64,000 bases of DNA from UBA4782 sp034429195 (GCA_034429195.1 DAOUGQ010000021.1:186001-250000); one strand, 5' to 3'. Shown: positions 43,075 through 51,665, counted from the stretch's first letter. Program-made: numbers and translations. Notes: generated by a model from the sequence alone, not told the origin.

Positions 43075-43695
43075 TTATTTCAACGACAGAGCGTCTTTCA
43101 GCAATATCCCATTAATATATATTGTAACTGTTTTCACGGTTGAAAACTGCAAGGCTGTTTCGGTTAGTTGAGCTTCGACGCGCGGATTGTCACATTCACC
43201 CCCAAGCATCATCGAACCTGTCAGGTAGATCTTGGCATTCCCATTCTCTAAAGTAATCTTCTCTACTTTAAGATCTGATTGGTATAAAGCATTATAGAGA
43301 CCTGATTCACCATAGTAATTAGACTTCTGTTGAAGCAGTTGATCAATAGCCGTTCGCAGCACCGCCTGGGTTTGGGGAATTTCGACGATCACTGGCACCA
43401 CACTATCATCGCAGCCGATTTTCATACCAGAAATACCGTTATCTGCTATGGCGATCATATATATCTGGATTGTTTGCGGAATAGTGGAGATGGATGGCTC
43501 TGTTTTTATGGGAGAAATACTGGTTACGGTGGCAGAGGGAAAAGTCTCTGTTAGAAGGGAGATGGGTCCTTGAGTTTGTGTGACATACAAAATTATATCA
43601 GTGGGGACAAGAGGAAGTGCTGTTGTCGTAATGGGTAGACAACCTGTCAGGAAAAAACATACGATCAAAGTGATAAATGAGGGAGTACTCTTCAT
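43075..43695 (-). CDS. GerMN domain lipoprotein
   Basis: A 206-residue lipoprotein. The signal peptide ends in the lipobox FLTGC (residues 15-19). After a Thr/Pro-rich linker a GerMN domain follows (about 80-206), with YMIAIADNG, then TAIDQLLQQK, and KITLENGNAKIYLTG. GerMN domains occur in spore germination proteins and in the peptidoglycan-associated lipoproteins of non-sporulating bacteria such as this. It is predicted to be on the outer membrane-facing surface of the cell membrane. GAGGT precedes the ATG. Confidence 0.85.
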   Translation of the reverse strand: MKSTPSFITLIVCFFLTGCLPITTTALPLVPTDIILYVTQTQGPISLLTETFPSATVTSISPIKTEPSISTIPQTIQIYMIAIADNGISGMKIGCDDSVVPVIVEIPQTQAVLRTAIDQLLQQKSNYYGESGLYNALYQSDLKVEKITLENGNAKIYLTGSMMLGGECDNPRVEAQLTETALQFSTVKTVTIYINGILLKDALSLK

Positions 43696-43754
43696 CTTTA
43701 CCTCACAAATATGTGACGATATATTAAGATGATAAGTTCCTGTAAATGTGCTTT

Positions 43755-43803
43755 AAAATATCAATCGCCCGGGTGAGGGGGGCACCCGTGCGATTGATAA
43801 ATA
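43755..43803 (-). terminator. Terminator after the YhfC protease gene
   Basis: A compound stem pairs ATCAATCGC with GCGATTGAT and CGGGTG with CACCCG, with mismatched single bases between (43760-43798), and has a G-run loop. On the minus strand it leads into ATTTTAAAG. The 115 bases between it and the protease gene hold an inverted repeat AGAATTA/TAATTCT (about 43825-43844) and nothing else recognised. Confidence 0.8.
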
Positions 43804-43912
43804 AAGTATATCACAGAATGTCAAGAATTACTATGCTAATTCTATAAGGAATTACTACAAAGCTTTATTAAAAAATTCTTCTAAGCATGTTATTATCACA
43901 CCAAAAATAGAA

Positions 43913-44695
43913 CTAATGTTCTGTTAATACTTCAGCCACAGGTTCGACCTCTTTCCAGCTCTTCTTCATGCGGGTCAGGAGCCAGATATTAACAACAGCA
44001 AATATGACAAAAACACCTTCGATCACGAGAGTATTTACACCAGATTGACCCATGATCACTGCACCTGCATCGACAAACATATGATATGCAATCGCCAATA
44101 CAAGCCAGGTGATTTCATGCTTCTGTACAGAACGCCAAACAAGCATTGATAAAGTGATATGCAGGATGATCGTAGTAATTCGTTCTAACCCGCCTAACAA
44201 GGGCAGATACCAGACTGTACTGTTATACTCCGTTAGCATTGAAGAAGTGATGCCGGGTATTGCTGTACCCTGTGATGCAAGGCGCATTGCTATGAAAGTT
44301 GACAGAACAGAAACACCGATGAAGATGCTTTCAATTCCACCATGCCCAACCCCTGCAAGGATGCCTGCTTCTGCTGGCTTGGCGCGTTTTTTGAGCAGGA
44401 TGAAACCCAGATATCGCATGGGTTCTTCACATATTCCCGCCATCAAGCCAAGATACAAACCGTACAAGATGGTTCCTACTATTCCGCCTGAAAAGTTAAC
44501 GCCCAACGCTGAAAAAGCATATCCCAATCCCTGAAGCAACGGGATATGAACAACCTGCGACGCGATGAATGTGCAAACACCAACGCCTACCACACCCCAA
44601 CCAAATTTGTAACGTTTGGTGAGCCAAATAGCAAGAAAGATTGGAACACCAAGTTCAATGGCAATTGCAATTATAAAAAATGGTGAATTATTCAT
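43913..44695 (-). CDS. YhfC family intramembrane metalloprotease
   Basis: A 260-residue membrane protein with about seven helices. The glutamate motif GICEEPMRYLGF and the histidine motif GHGGIESIF, plus a third His in AIAYHMFVDAG, are the CPBP/YhfC metalloprotease signatures. Homologues remove bacteriocin or signal peptides and contribute to self-immunity. Its neighbours are an ABC exporter pair and an SdpI-like protein, so immunity or peptide processing is a good guess. It is 24 bases after the permease gene. Confidence 0.85.
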   Translation of the reverse strand: MNNSPFFIIAIAIELGVPIFLAIWLTKRYKFGWGVVGVGVCTFIASQVVHIPLLQGLGYAFSALGVNFSGGIVGTILYGLYLGLMAGICEEPMRYLGFILLKKRAKPAEAGILAGVGHGGIESIFIGVSVLSTFIAMRLASQGTAIPGITSSMLTEYNSTVWYLPLLGGLERITTIILHITLSMLVWRSVQKHEITWLVLAIAYHMFVDAGAVIMGQSGVNTLVIEGVFVIFAVVNIWLLTRMKKSWKEVEPVAEVLTEH

Positions 44696-44719
44696 GACAT
44701 AGTCCTTTACAAGAATAGT

Positions 44720-45547
44720 TTACCCTTCTGTGAGTAATTTACTACGATTGAAAATACGAATAGCATACCGGGTCAATAATCCGGCTACCAACCAAAGGAA
44801 CAATCCAACCAGCATGCTGATGCCTACGCTGAGGTACAGTAACCCAGTTGCCTGTGCAGCTACCAGACCTAGAACGATGATCACCAATGACCCACTGGTC
44901 TGGTAAGCACCCATGAATGTAGGCGTCCGGGATGAGATCAAAACGGTAAAAGCAACTCCCAGCAGAGCAACCGCAGGTGTGATCCAGAACATGAGCGGGT
45001 ACCAGGATGGCACTGGGAACCAGAGCCTGTTGAAAATCGAAAATCCTGCTGCATTGAGAACAACCGTATATAGTAGAAAACTACCCCAACTTACTAGTAG
45101 AGAGGGAATCAATGCTGCCATGACTTTCCCAACAAGCAATTCGGCATCTGTTGCCGGAGTGTAAAGGAGTGCCTCAATAGTTTTCCGCTCTCGTTCTCCT
45201 GCAAACGATTCTGATGCAACGATTGTTGAGATCATCAAAGGAAAGATAAGGAACATGGGGGCGAACAGGTAGCCCAAAATCAAGACCTGCATGCTTTGAA
45301 CCTCATCCAATCCAGTCAAGATAGCTGTCATGGATGCGGGTAGATTTGCAAGAAATCCTTTCAGTTGATATGAGGGCATCATTTCTTCTGGTGCCATATT
45401 GATCAGGCGGGGTAAAAGGAGAAATGCCAGAGGGATCACAATACAAAAGATCATTGGCACGATGACCATGGGTGCCCAGGCTGATTTATTTTGTTTAACT
45501 TCCAGTAAATCTTTCTTCGTAATTGCAAAAACCGTTTTGGCTTTCAT
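44720..45547 (-). CDS. ABC-2 type transporter permease
   Basis: A 275-residue membrane protein with six hydrophobic segments. The motif after the second helix, ASESFAGERERKTIEALLYTPATDAE, is characteristic of ABC-2/NatB-type permeases. It forms an exporter with the ATPase, whose gene it overlaps by 4 bases (ATGA). The substrate may be a peptide, Na+ or a drug; nothing here decides. Confidence 0.9.
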   Translation of the reverse strand: MKAKTVFAITKKDLLEVKQNKSAWAPMVIVPMIFCIVIPLAFLLLPRLINMAPEEMMPSYQLKGFLANLPASMTAILTGLDEVQSMQVLILGYLFAPMFLIFPLMISTIVASESFAGERERKTIEALLYTPATDAELLVGKVMAALIPSLLVSWGSFLLYTVVLNAAGFSIFNRLWFPVPSWYPLMFWITPAVALLGVAFTVLISSRTPTFMGAYQTSGSLVIIVLGLVAAQATGLLYLSVGISMLVGLFLWLVAGLLTRYAIRIFNRSKLLTEG

Positions 45548-46518
45548 TCGTTTACCTCTTCTGCGTCCTGCTGGAGCTTAAAATAGATCTCTTCCAGGCT
45601 TTGTTCCTCAGGACTTACTTCCATCACCTGCAATCCACCATTCACAAGGCGCTCAACGATTGACGGAATCACTTTTTGATTTTGAATTTGCACGCGAAAA
45701 CCGTTTTCCTGAACCATTTCCAGCGATTTTACTTCATCAAAGTTCAGAATATTTTGGAGTTGTTCTGTAGAAACGGTTTGTACAAAGCGCAACTTCACCC
45801 AGTAGCCAACACTATATCTCTTGCGGAGCTCATCCAGCGCGCCCATTGCCAGAAGGCGTCCACGATGCATGATCACAACACGATCGCACAGGCGTTGAGC
45901 TTCAAGAAGATTATGTGTGCAGAGGAGAACGGTATGCCCATTCTTCCTGCGTAATGAATCGATGACACCCATAACCTGTTGTGATGCTTCCGGATCCAAC
46001 CCAGAAGTAGGTTCATCCAGGAATAATAGATCGGGATGGTGTAAAAGAGCCCTTCCAATTGCAAGACGTTGCTTCATCCCTTTGCTATATGTGGAAACTT
46101 TATCATTCCCGCGCTCTGTCAGTTCAAACATTCCCAATATTTCTTCGATACTGGTTTTAAGCACCTCGTCTGACATTCCCGCTACTGTGCCAAAGAATTG
46201 AAGGTTTTGACGAGCGGTCAGACGCTCATAAAGGGCGGGTGTTTCGGTCAATACACCGGTTTTGCGACGTAATTCCTCCCCTTTTATCACAGGGTCATAA
46301 TCTAAAACTCGGATTGAACCATTTGTGGGCTTTAGCAGACCATTCAATATTCTTACAGTGGTGGTTTTTCCAGCACCATTTGGTCCCAATAACCCAACCA
46401 CTTCGCCTTTCTGAACAGAAAAAGTCAGGTCATTAACAGCTAATCGTTTCCCGTAATTGAAACGTAATTTTTCAGCCATAATAACAGTTTTGCTTGATAA
46501 GTCTATTGTAGAATTCAT
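45544..46518 (-). CDS. ABC transporter ATP-binding protein
   Basis: A 324-residue ATPase. Walker A is GPNGAGKTTTVR, the signature is YSKGMKQRLAIGRALL, and Walker B is LLFLDEPTSGLDP. A DUF4162-like C-terminal region (about 220-320) follows, typical of NatA/CcmA-type exporters. The ATG at 46518 follows GAGGAAAG. Just upstream lies the first of two parS sites, so the 5' leader of this gene contains a ParB target. It is the first gene of ATPase-permease-YhfC. Confidence 0.93.
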   Translation of the reverse strand: MNSTIDLSSKTVIMAEKLRFNYGKRLAVNDLTFSVQKGEVVGLLGPNGAGKTTTVRILNGLLKPTNGSIRVLDYDPVIKGEELRRKTGVLTETPALYERLTARQNLQFFGTVAGMSDEVLKTSIEEILGMFELTERGNDKVSTYSKGMKQRLAIGRALLHHPDLLFLDEPTSGLDPEASQQVMGVIDSLRRKNGHTVLLCTHNLLEAQRLCDRVVIMHRGRLLAMGALDELRKRYSVGYWVKLRFVQTVSTEQLQNILNFDEVKSLEMVQENGFRVQIQNQKVIPSIVERLVNGGLQVMEVSPEEQSLEEIYFKLQQDAEEVNE

Positions 46519-46535
46519 TTTCTTTCCTCGTTGTA

Positions 46536-46551
46536 TGTTTCACGTGAAACA
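46536..46551. promoter_or_regulatory. parS: parS site 1
   Basis: TGTTTCACGTGAAACA, a perfect 16-bp palindrome identical to the ParB-binding consensus conserved across bacteria. Confidence 0.9.
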
Positions 46552-46582
46552 TTTCACCTGCATTTCAGCTCATTTCCAAAGG

Positions 46583-46598
46583 TGTTTCACGTGAAACA
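46583..46598. promoter_or_regulatory. parS: parS site 2
   Basis: A second perfect TGTTTCACGTGAAACA, 47 bp start to start from the first. Both lie in the 95-base gap between sdpI-like and the ATPase gene. Confidence 0.9.
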
Positions 46599-46613
46599 AT
46601 AGTTTGCTGTGGC

Positions 46614-47264
46614 TTATTGCCCGTTTCTTTCTTCTTGCCTCCATAGGACATAGGAGTAAACGGTTATTCCCAGCGTTGCAGCCAAGATTGGTATGATCAT
46701 AAACAGGAATGCTACATCTGGAACCAGGAAGCCTAGAAAACAGATAATTCCCGCAACTATAAAAGCAATTCCCCCAACCTGGTGGGTCTTTTCCCAAACA
46801 TAATCACTGTTCAATGTCCAGGGGGTGCGGATGCCAATCATATAGTTTCTTTTCGCAACCCGAATAATACCTCCTATCACGATATATAGCAGTCCTATGG
46901 CAGGGATGAGCATGTGATTCATGTCAATTCTTTTTCCAAAACCTGCCAGTAAAGTCAAAATATGCAAATAACTGAAGAAAATAACAATGCAAACAATAAA
47001 AATGTTATATTGCGGTCGAAATAACGCAATGTTTGCGCGTTTAGGGTCGATGGAAGGTATTGCGATCATAAGCAGAATTATTCCCATCATGATCGCAGGC
47101 ATTAACAAAATTGCACTCCATTTACCAGAATATCCATCCACCTGTCCGAGCTCATTCCAGTGAGAGGGTACCTGCTCGGGAAGTTGGGGGATAAGTGCCA
47201 GACCACCTAATATCAGGATCATGGTAAGACCAAATGAAATGATGTAAGTGACTTTATTGCTCAT
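46614..47264 (-). CDS. SdpI/DUF1648 family membrane protein
   Basis: A 216-residue membrane protein with about six helices. The N-terminal LPEQVPSHWNELGQVDGYSGKW is the DUF1648 signature, and IGIRTPWTLNSDYVWEKTH in the C-terminal half is the SdpI signature. SdpI of Bacillus subtilis gives immunity to the killing factor SdpC and signals through SdpR; this member may protect the envelope or be a signal protein. AAGGAAA precedes the ATG. Parted from the ABC genes by the parS sites, it lies in the same direction. Confidence 0.88.
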   Translation of the reverse strand: MSNKVTYIISFGLTMILILGGLALIPQLPEQVPSHWNELGQVDGYSGKWSAILLMPAIMMGIILLMIAIPSIDPKRANIALFRPQYNIFIVCIVIFFSYLHILTLLAGFGKRIDMNHMLIPAIGLLYIVIGGIIRVAKRNYMIGIRTPWTLNSDYVWEKTHQVGGIAFIVAGIICFLGFLVPDVAFLFMIIPILAATLGITVYSYVLWRQEERNGQ

Positions 47265-47392
47265 TTTTTCCTTTTTAATACTACGTAAATATTAACAACC
47301 AGTTTCGTTGATGTCTGCTTCACAACGTTTGTGATGATAATCTTGCTGACATTGAGATCATCCCGTTTTTGGAGCGTGGAAGTCATTTTATA

Positions 47393-47423
47393 GCAGGGTG
47401 GGCTATTAGCACACCCTGCTTTT
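47393..47423 (-). terminator. Hairpin between the SPFH gene and sdpI-like gene
   Basis: Stem GCAGGGTG/CACCCTGC (47393-47400 with 47412-47419) and an 11-base loop. T-run TTTT is on the plus strand, and only AT-rich sequence on the minus strand, so it is a weak terminator for the minus-strand SPFH gene. Confidence 0.45.
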
Positions 47424-47465
47424 CTGCTTGTTAGGATAGGCTAGTTTTTGAGGTTGATCCAATCC

Positions 47466-48440
47466 TTACTTTCCTGATTGTTCTTTCTGATCTCTAATGG
47501 AATTTTGCGCCAATGAGACCATTCCACTCAAGCCACCTAAATTCATCGTGTCAACTGCGCTGCTTGGTACAATCACAAGCGCCCCTTTTTCTTTGAGACC
47601 TTCAAACAACATGTTCATAGCCCGCAGGTGAAGTGCTGTCGGATTATTAACATATGCTTCTGATGCAGTTGAAAAGCTGTGGGCGATCTGCATTTCTGAC
47701 TCGCCTAAAATAACACGAGCCTGACGTTCGCGCTCTGCCTGCGCCTGACGGCTCATGGCATCTTCCAGCCCCTGTGGGATGATCACGTCGCGAATTTCCA
47801 CACTTTGCACCGATATGCCCCAGGGGGTAGTTCGCTCATCGATGATCTTCTGTAAGTCTTCATCCATCTTGGCGCGCCCTACCAAAATATCAGCCAGCGG
47901 CATTTGACCGATGATCTCGCGCAATGCGGTTTGAGCAGCCCAGGTAATCGCTGATTGATAATTCTCTACTTCCAACGCTGCCTTCTCCGCATCCCACACC
48001 ATCCAGAATAAAACTGCATCGACATCCACTGGAACTGTATCTTTTGTAAGCGTTTTTTCTGCATTGAAAGGAGTAACCATCACGCGATGGTCAATCCAGG
48101 TTGGCGTGGTATCAATAATAGGCAGTATCCAGAACATTCCAGGACCCCGCAAGCCATGAAATTTACCAAGCCGTAGTACGACTGCCTTTTCCCATTGTTG
48201 AGCAACTTTAATTGAGAAAAGGAAGAAGGATGACAGTAGAAGAAGCGGGAGGAAGTAAGCCAGGATCGTTGTATCCGAAATGCCTTTTCCATCCATGATG
48301 ATGGCTCCTACTATTCCTGCTGTAAAGAAAATAATAAAGAGCGTCGTCCCTGGAGCGCTAATATGGACATTGTCAGGAGTTTTGGCTTTCTTTTGATTAA
48401 CCTGAATTTCTGGTTTTGGATTTGTCTGTTTATCTTGCAT
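47466..48440 (-). CDS. SPFH/band 7 (slipin-like) membrane protein
   Basis: A 324-residue protein. There are two hydrophobic helices near the N-terminus (about 35-80). The SPFH domain has EKAVVLRLGKFHGLRGPGMFW and VMVTPFNAEKTLTKDTVPVDVDAVLFW. A C-terminal coiled-coil with RQAQAERERQARVILGESE follows. It is of the slipin type, found in membrane microdomain scaffolds. ATG 48440 with AGGAGA is chosen over the longer frame. Its gene overlaps the GntR stop by 11 bases, so the GntR protein probably controls it. Confidence 0.9.
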   Translation of the reverse strand: MQDKQTNPKPEIQVNQKKAKTPDNVHISAPGTTLFIIFFTAGIVGAIIMDGKGISDTTILAYFLPLLLLSSFFLFSIKVAQQWEKAVVLRLGKFHGLRGPGMFWILPIIDTTPTWIDHRVMVTPFNAEKTLTKDTVPVDVDAVLFWMVWDAEKAALEVENYQSAITWAAQTALREIIGQMPLADILVGRAKMDEDLQKIIDERTTPWGISVQSVEIRDVIIPQGLEDAMSRQAQAERERQARVILGESEMQIAHSFSTASEAYVNNPTALHLRAMNMLFEGLKEKGALVIVPSSAVDTMNLGGLSGMVSLAQNSIRDQKEQSGK

Positions 48441-48879
48441 TCTCTCCTCGCATTTCTGAATATTTTTGTACGCTTTCATTCTGATAAGTGCTTGTATTTT
48501 TTATTTTATGCATTGCATCTGCCACTTCCTCAGGGCTGTATCCCAGGCTGATAATTTTTTTAAATGCCTGAGAAATTAATTCCTCTAAACTCATCTGGCG
48601 CAGGTGTTCAACGGTAGCGGTATCCGGTTCTTCCCAGATGTATGTACCCCGACCACGTTGTGTTGAAATGATACGTTCTTCGTCTAAAATACGATAAGCT
48701 CGCGCAACAGTATTGAAGTTCACACGTAGTTCCGTCGCCAGATTTCGTACAGTAGGGAGTTGGTCTCCTTTCTTCAGTACACCTGTTGCTATCAAGTGTT
48801 GTATCTGCTCAACGATCTGCAGATAAATAGGAATACTGGAGCGGAAATCTAGTTTCATCTTTTGAAAAGCATTGTTCAC
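48430..48879 (-). CDS. GntR family regulator, YtrA type
   Basis: A 149-residue regulator. The N-terminal GntR winged helix (residues 10-80) includes IYLQIVEQIQHLIATGVLKKGDQLPTVRNLATEL, and a short helical C-terminal part (about 100-140, SLEELISQAFKK) is typical of the YtrA subfamily, which controls ABC transporter operons. The start is GTG 48879, with AGGAGG 7-9 bases upstream. A tandem array of 8-bp repeats lies upstream and is probably its operator. Confidence 0.9.
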   Translation of the reverse strand: MNNAFQKMKLDFRSSIPIYLQIVEQIQHLIATGVLKKGDQLPTVRNLATELRVNFNTVARAYRILDEERIISTQRGRGTYIWEEPDTATVEHLRQMSLEELISQAFKKIISLGYSPEEVADAMHKIKNTSTYQNESVQKYSEMRGENAR

Positions 48880-48903
48880 ATTTGCTCCTCCTATAAAGTA
48901 TCT

Positions 48904-48944
48904 TTGTACAATTGTATCATTGTATCATTGTTATAATTGTATAC
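48904..48944. promoter_or_regulatory. Five tandem TTGTA-type 8-mers (putative GntR operator)
   Basis: Adjacent units TTGTACAA, TTGTATCA, TTGTATCA, TTGTTATA and, after one extra A, TTGTATAC run from 48904 to 48944, directly upstream of the GntR gene. The first contains the palindrome TACAATTGTA with its neighbour. Confidence 0.65.
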
Positions 48945-49049
48945 CGTTGCGAGAATTTGTCAAGAGGAAATAGGTTAAGAATCAATAACATGCAAAGTTA
49001 CTGGGGTGAGAAAGTGCTTCTTTTCTTCTTTGAATAAAACGAGCGGGTC

Positions 49050-49658
49050 TTATTTGCTACTTGTTTTTCTGTTTAAGAATGTATTGCGAAATATGGATGG
49101 TCGTGCGGGGAAAATTCCTGCCTGGGTTTCGCTTACTTCTTCTACCGAGATAAATGCTTTTGGATTTACTTCATGGATGATAGTCTCTACATGTTTAAGA
49201 TCCCGGCGGTTGATGATGGTATAGATCAATTTCACTGCACCTGCTGATCCCTGGGCATCTAATGTGGTTACGCCATAATTATTTTCGTGTAGTTTAAATG
49301 CAAGTTCTTCAGCCCCTGATTGCACAATGATGTGCAGCATCAGTTTACCAATTGCCAACTTGCGTTCGATCTGTAATCCTATGAAAGTGCCAGCTGCAAA
49401 ACCAGCCGCATATGCCAGGTAAGCGATTAAGTTATGGATGTTCCGTACCAACTGGCTGACAGCTACGATCCAAATAAAGACTTCTATAAAACCAAGCAAT
49501 GGTGCTACCAGATACTTGCCGCGGGCAGTAAAAATAATACGCATGGTACCCAGAGAAACATCCATCACACGCGCAAGAAAAATTGCCAACGGGAAAATTA
49601 CCCAGGTTACGATGTCGGGCTGGATAGATTGGACCAACTGATTGATCAGCTCATCCAT
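49050..49658 (-). CDS. UPF0316 / DUF2179 membrane protein
   Basis: A 202-residue protein with three or four N-terminal helices (VTWVIFPLAIFLARVMDVSLGTMRIIF, then LAYAAGFAAGTFIG) followed by a DUF2179 domain (about 115-185) of the YitT-like family with VTTLDAQGSAGAVKLIYTII and RRDLKHVETII. The same domain pair is in UPF0316 proteins such as YebE. Function unknown to me; the soluble domain probably binds a ligand. It is a single gene. Confidence 0.88.
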   Translation of the reverse strand: MDELINQLVQSIQPDIVTWVIFPLAIFLARVMDVSLGTMRIIFTARGKYLVAPLLGFIEVFIWIVAVSQLVRNIHNLIAYLAYAAGFAAGTFIGLQIERKLAIGKLMLHIIVQSGAEELAFKLHENNYGVTTLDAQGSAGAVKLIYTIINRRDLKHVETIIHEVNPKAFISVEEVSETQAGIFPARPSIFRNTFLNRKTSSK

Positions 49659-49684
49659 ACGTTTATATTACCTTAATCGAGTAG

Positions 49685-49722
49685 AAAAAGAAAACGCCAT
49701 CGTAAGTTGGCGTTTTCTTTTT
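49685..49722 (-). terminator. Terminator of the sulfite-oxidase-like gene
   Basis: 15-bp stem AAAAAGAAAACGCCA (49685-49699) with its complement at 49708-49722 and an 8-base loop. The 2 bases before the stop codon of the minus-strand gene adjoin it. Flanking A/T tracts make it bidirectional. Confidence 0.88.
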
Positions 49723-49723
49723 C

Positions 49724-50368
49724 TTATTCACCTGCAATCCGTTGCTCTTTCCAGATATCTGCTTCATTATGATAGCCGGCTTCTTCCCAAAAACCCAACT
49801 TATCCTCTCGCATGAATTCCAGACCACGTAGCCATTTAGCACCTTTCCAAAAGTAAGGGGTTTTTACCTCGGGTTTTTCAGGAATGGCACCAATCACACC
49901 ACGCAACGGGTAGCCATGATCAGGGGAAAGTGGCACTCCATCATAATGAGTTGCCAGCAGGAAATTTTCTGCCAGAACGATTTCTAACGGCAGGTTGGCA
50001 GTAAACCCAAACTCTGCATGTTGTAGCACGAACTTCGCAGTAGATAGAGGTTTTACCAGACCTAGTTCTATCAATGTGCGTACTGATACCCCTTCCCAAA
50101 GGGTGTCGAATTTGCTCCAGCGGGTAACACAATGAATGTCCATCGTTATTTTTGTGTGGGGTAGCTGCTGGAATTCTTCCCAGGTCAGGCGTAAAGGCTT
50201 TTCTACCTCTCCCCAGACTTTAAAATCCCAGGCCGCTGGGTCAAAGGAAGGAACGGGACCATAATGTAACACAGGAAAGCGCTGGGTAAAAGATTGACCG
50301 GGCGGCATTCGGCCCTCAGCGATATATTTTTGTTCATCTTGCTTACGTTTCATAACACTGTCGAACAT
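49724..50368 (-). CDS. Sulfite-oxidase-like molybdopterin oxidoreductase
   Basis: A 214-residue single-domain protein of the molybdopterin oxidoreductase (SUOX) fold. The cofactor cysteine lies in MDIHCVTRWSKFDTLWEGV (near residue 81). FTANLPLEIVLAENFLLATHYDGVPLSPDHGYPLR is the family's core. The dimerisation domain and haem domain of sulfite oxidase are missing, as in the YuiH group. There is no signal peptide, so it is cytoplasmic. The electron partner and substrate are unknown. Ends in the terminator that overlaps its 3' edge. Confidence 0.88.
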   Translation of the reverse strand: MFDSVMKRKQDEQKYIAEGRMPPGQSFTQRFPVLHYGPVPSFDPAAWDFKVWGEVEKPLRLTWEEFQQLPHTKITMDIHCVTRWSKFDTLWEGVSVRTLIELGLVKPLSTAKFVLQHAEFGFTANLPLEIVLAENFLLATHYDGVPLSPDHGYPLRGVIGAIPEKPEVKTPYFWKGAKWLRGLEFMREDKLGFWEEAGYHNEADIWKEQRIAGE

Positions 50369-50440
50369 AGATACCTCTAAAGAGATAAAATTCTATAAAT
50401 CGTTATATTTAATTAAAATTATAAATGAATTCTTCATTGC

Positions 50441-51217
50441 TTAATCCTTTTTCGCAACATTGCGTTTTACCTGCCGCAGAAACTCTGGTGTGTTTAACTT
50501 GCGCTCCAATATGTAAGTGATGTAATACTGGAGAATTGTCTCCATTTCAGCCCGTAAAGGTTGTGGAATGATCGCTTTTTTTGCGATAAGGAAGCTGCTT
50601 CTCTGCAGATGGCGCATATATCGGAGTACATCCATTGATACAGGTCTGCAGGCTGTGACCGATAACCCGCACTCAGGACAAAGCACTCCTCCCAGTTCTG
50701 CCGAAAAGAATTGGTCCTGTGCTTTGATAACTTCGTTGCATTGCACACAGTGAAATAATTCTGGTCTGAAGCCAAATTGCTCTAACATCTGGATCTCACC
50801 ATACCTGACCGCCAGATATGGATCTGGTTCTTCTGCAATTCGCTGCAGGGTGTCAGCAAGAAGAGCGAATAAGGCATAATTCTGACTTTCTTCAACAGCA
50901 AACCGGTCTACCAGCTCGATGATATAAGCTGCGTAACCTGTGCGTAAAAGGTCATCGGTCAAAGATGGATAAAACGCTATTGTTTCAGCCTGAGTAACCA
51001 GCCAAAAATCACGACCTGCTGCCAGTTGCAGTGTACTGCGGGTGAAAGGCTCCAGATGCCCTGCTTTACGCGAATGAATGCGCCGAATGCCTTTTGCAAT
51101 GGCACGAAGCTTTCCTTTTTCGAGGGTGTATAGCACGAGCAAGCGATCAGCTTCGCCCCAATCGCTGTGGCGCAAGACGATAGCCTCCACTCGTTGTGAA
51201 CGTTCACTTCGCGGCAA
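50441..51217 (-). CDS. recO: DNA repair protein RecO
   Basis: A 258-residue mediator that loads RecA by displacing SSB. The N-terminal OB fold has VEAIVLRHSDWGEADRLLVLYT, and a zinc finger lies around 155-180 with CVQCNEVIK and CPECG. The start is TTG 51217 with AAGGAG 7 bases upstream. It sits downstream of cdd and the CorC-like gene, an order often seen around era/recO. SSB, whose acidic tail recruits RecO, is encoded elsewhere in the window. Confidence 0.94.
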   Translation of the reverse strand: MPRSERSQRVEAIVLRHSDWGEADRLLVLYTLEKGKLRAIAKGIRRIHSRKAGHLEPFTRSTLQLAAGRDFWLVTQAETIAFYPSLTDDLLRTGYAAYIIELVDRFAVEESQNYALFALLADTLQRIAEEPDPYLAVRYGEIQMLEQFGFRPELFHCVQCNEVIKAQDQFFSAELGGVLCPECGLSVTACRPVSMDVLRYMRHLQRSSFLIAKKAIIPQPLRAEMETILQYYITYILERKLNTPEFLRQVKRNVAKKD

Positions 51218-51251
51218 GGCTGTCTCCTTTTCTTTATTTCAAAAATAGCGA

Positions 51252-51665
51252 TTATGATTGGTCGGGAAGATCTGCACCTGTGAATGCACCAGGAAGCAGA
51301 TCAGAGACGGTGAGCTCGCGGGTGATGGTTCCTTTTTCATTGGCAATCCACACCAGCATATCCAGACCGAATTCTGCCATTACCTGGCGGCAGGCTCCGC
51401 AGGGCATCCCAGCGTTATCTGTTACCACTGTCAGCGCTATAAAGTGACGTTCACCTTCTGAAGCAGCTTTGAACATGGCAACTCTTTCAGCGCAAATACT
51501 GCTGGGGTAAGCTGCGTTCTCGATATTTGTGCCGTCGTAAATTTTGCCAGATTCGGTCAAAACAGCCGCACCTACGGCATACTTTGAGTAAGGCGCATAC
51601 GCCCAGCGTCTGGCTTGAATGGCTGCCTGCACCAACTTTTGTTTGGTCTGCTCGTCAATCTTCAT
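51252..51665 (-). CDS. cdd: Cytidine deaminase
   Basis: A 137-residue zinc enzyme of pyrimidine salvage. The active-site motif CAERVAMF (usually HAE/CAE) with the catalytic Glu, and PCGACRQVMAEF with two zinc cysteines, are complete. Start ATG 51665 has GTGAGGAT 6 bases upstream and overlaps the preceding gene by 11 bases, so translation is likely coupled. The first 12 bases of the longer frame are discarded. Confidence 0.95.
   Translation of the reverse strand: MKIDEQTKQKLVQAAIQARRWAYAPYSKYAVGAAVLTESGKIYDGTNIENAAYPSSICAERVAMFKAASEGERHFIALTVVTDNAGMPCGACRQVMAEFGLDMLVWIANEKGTITRELTVSDLLPGAFTGADLPDQS

Noticed and set aside
46519..46613. Chromosome replication origin at the parS sites
   Set aside because: No dnaA gene and no cluster of DnaA boxes was seen; parS alone only suggests origin proximity.
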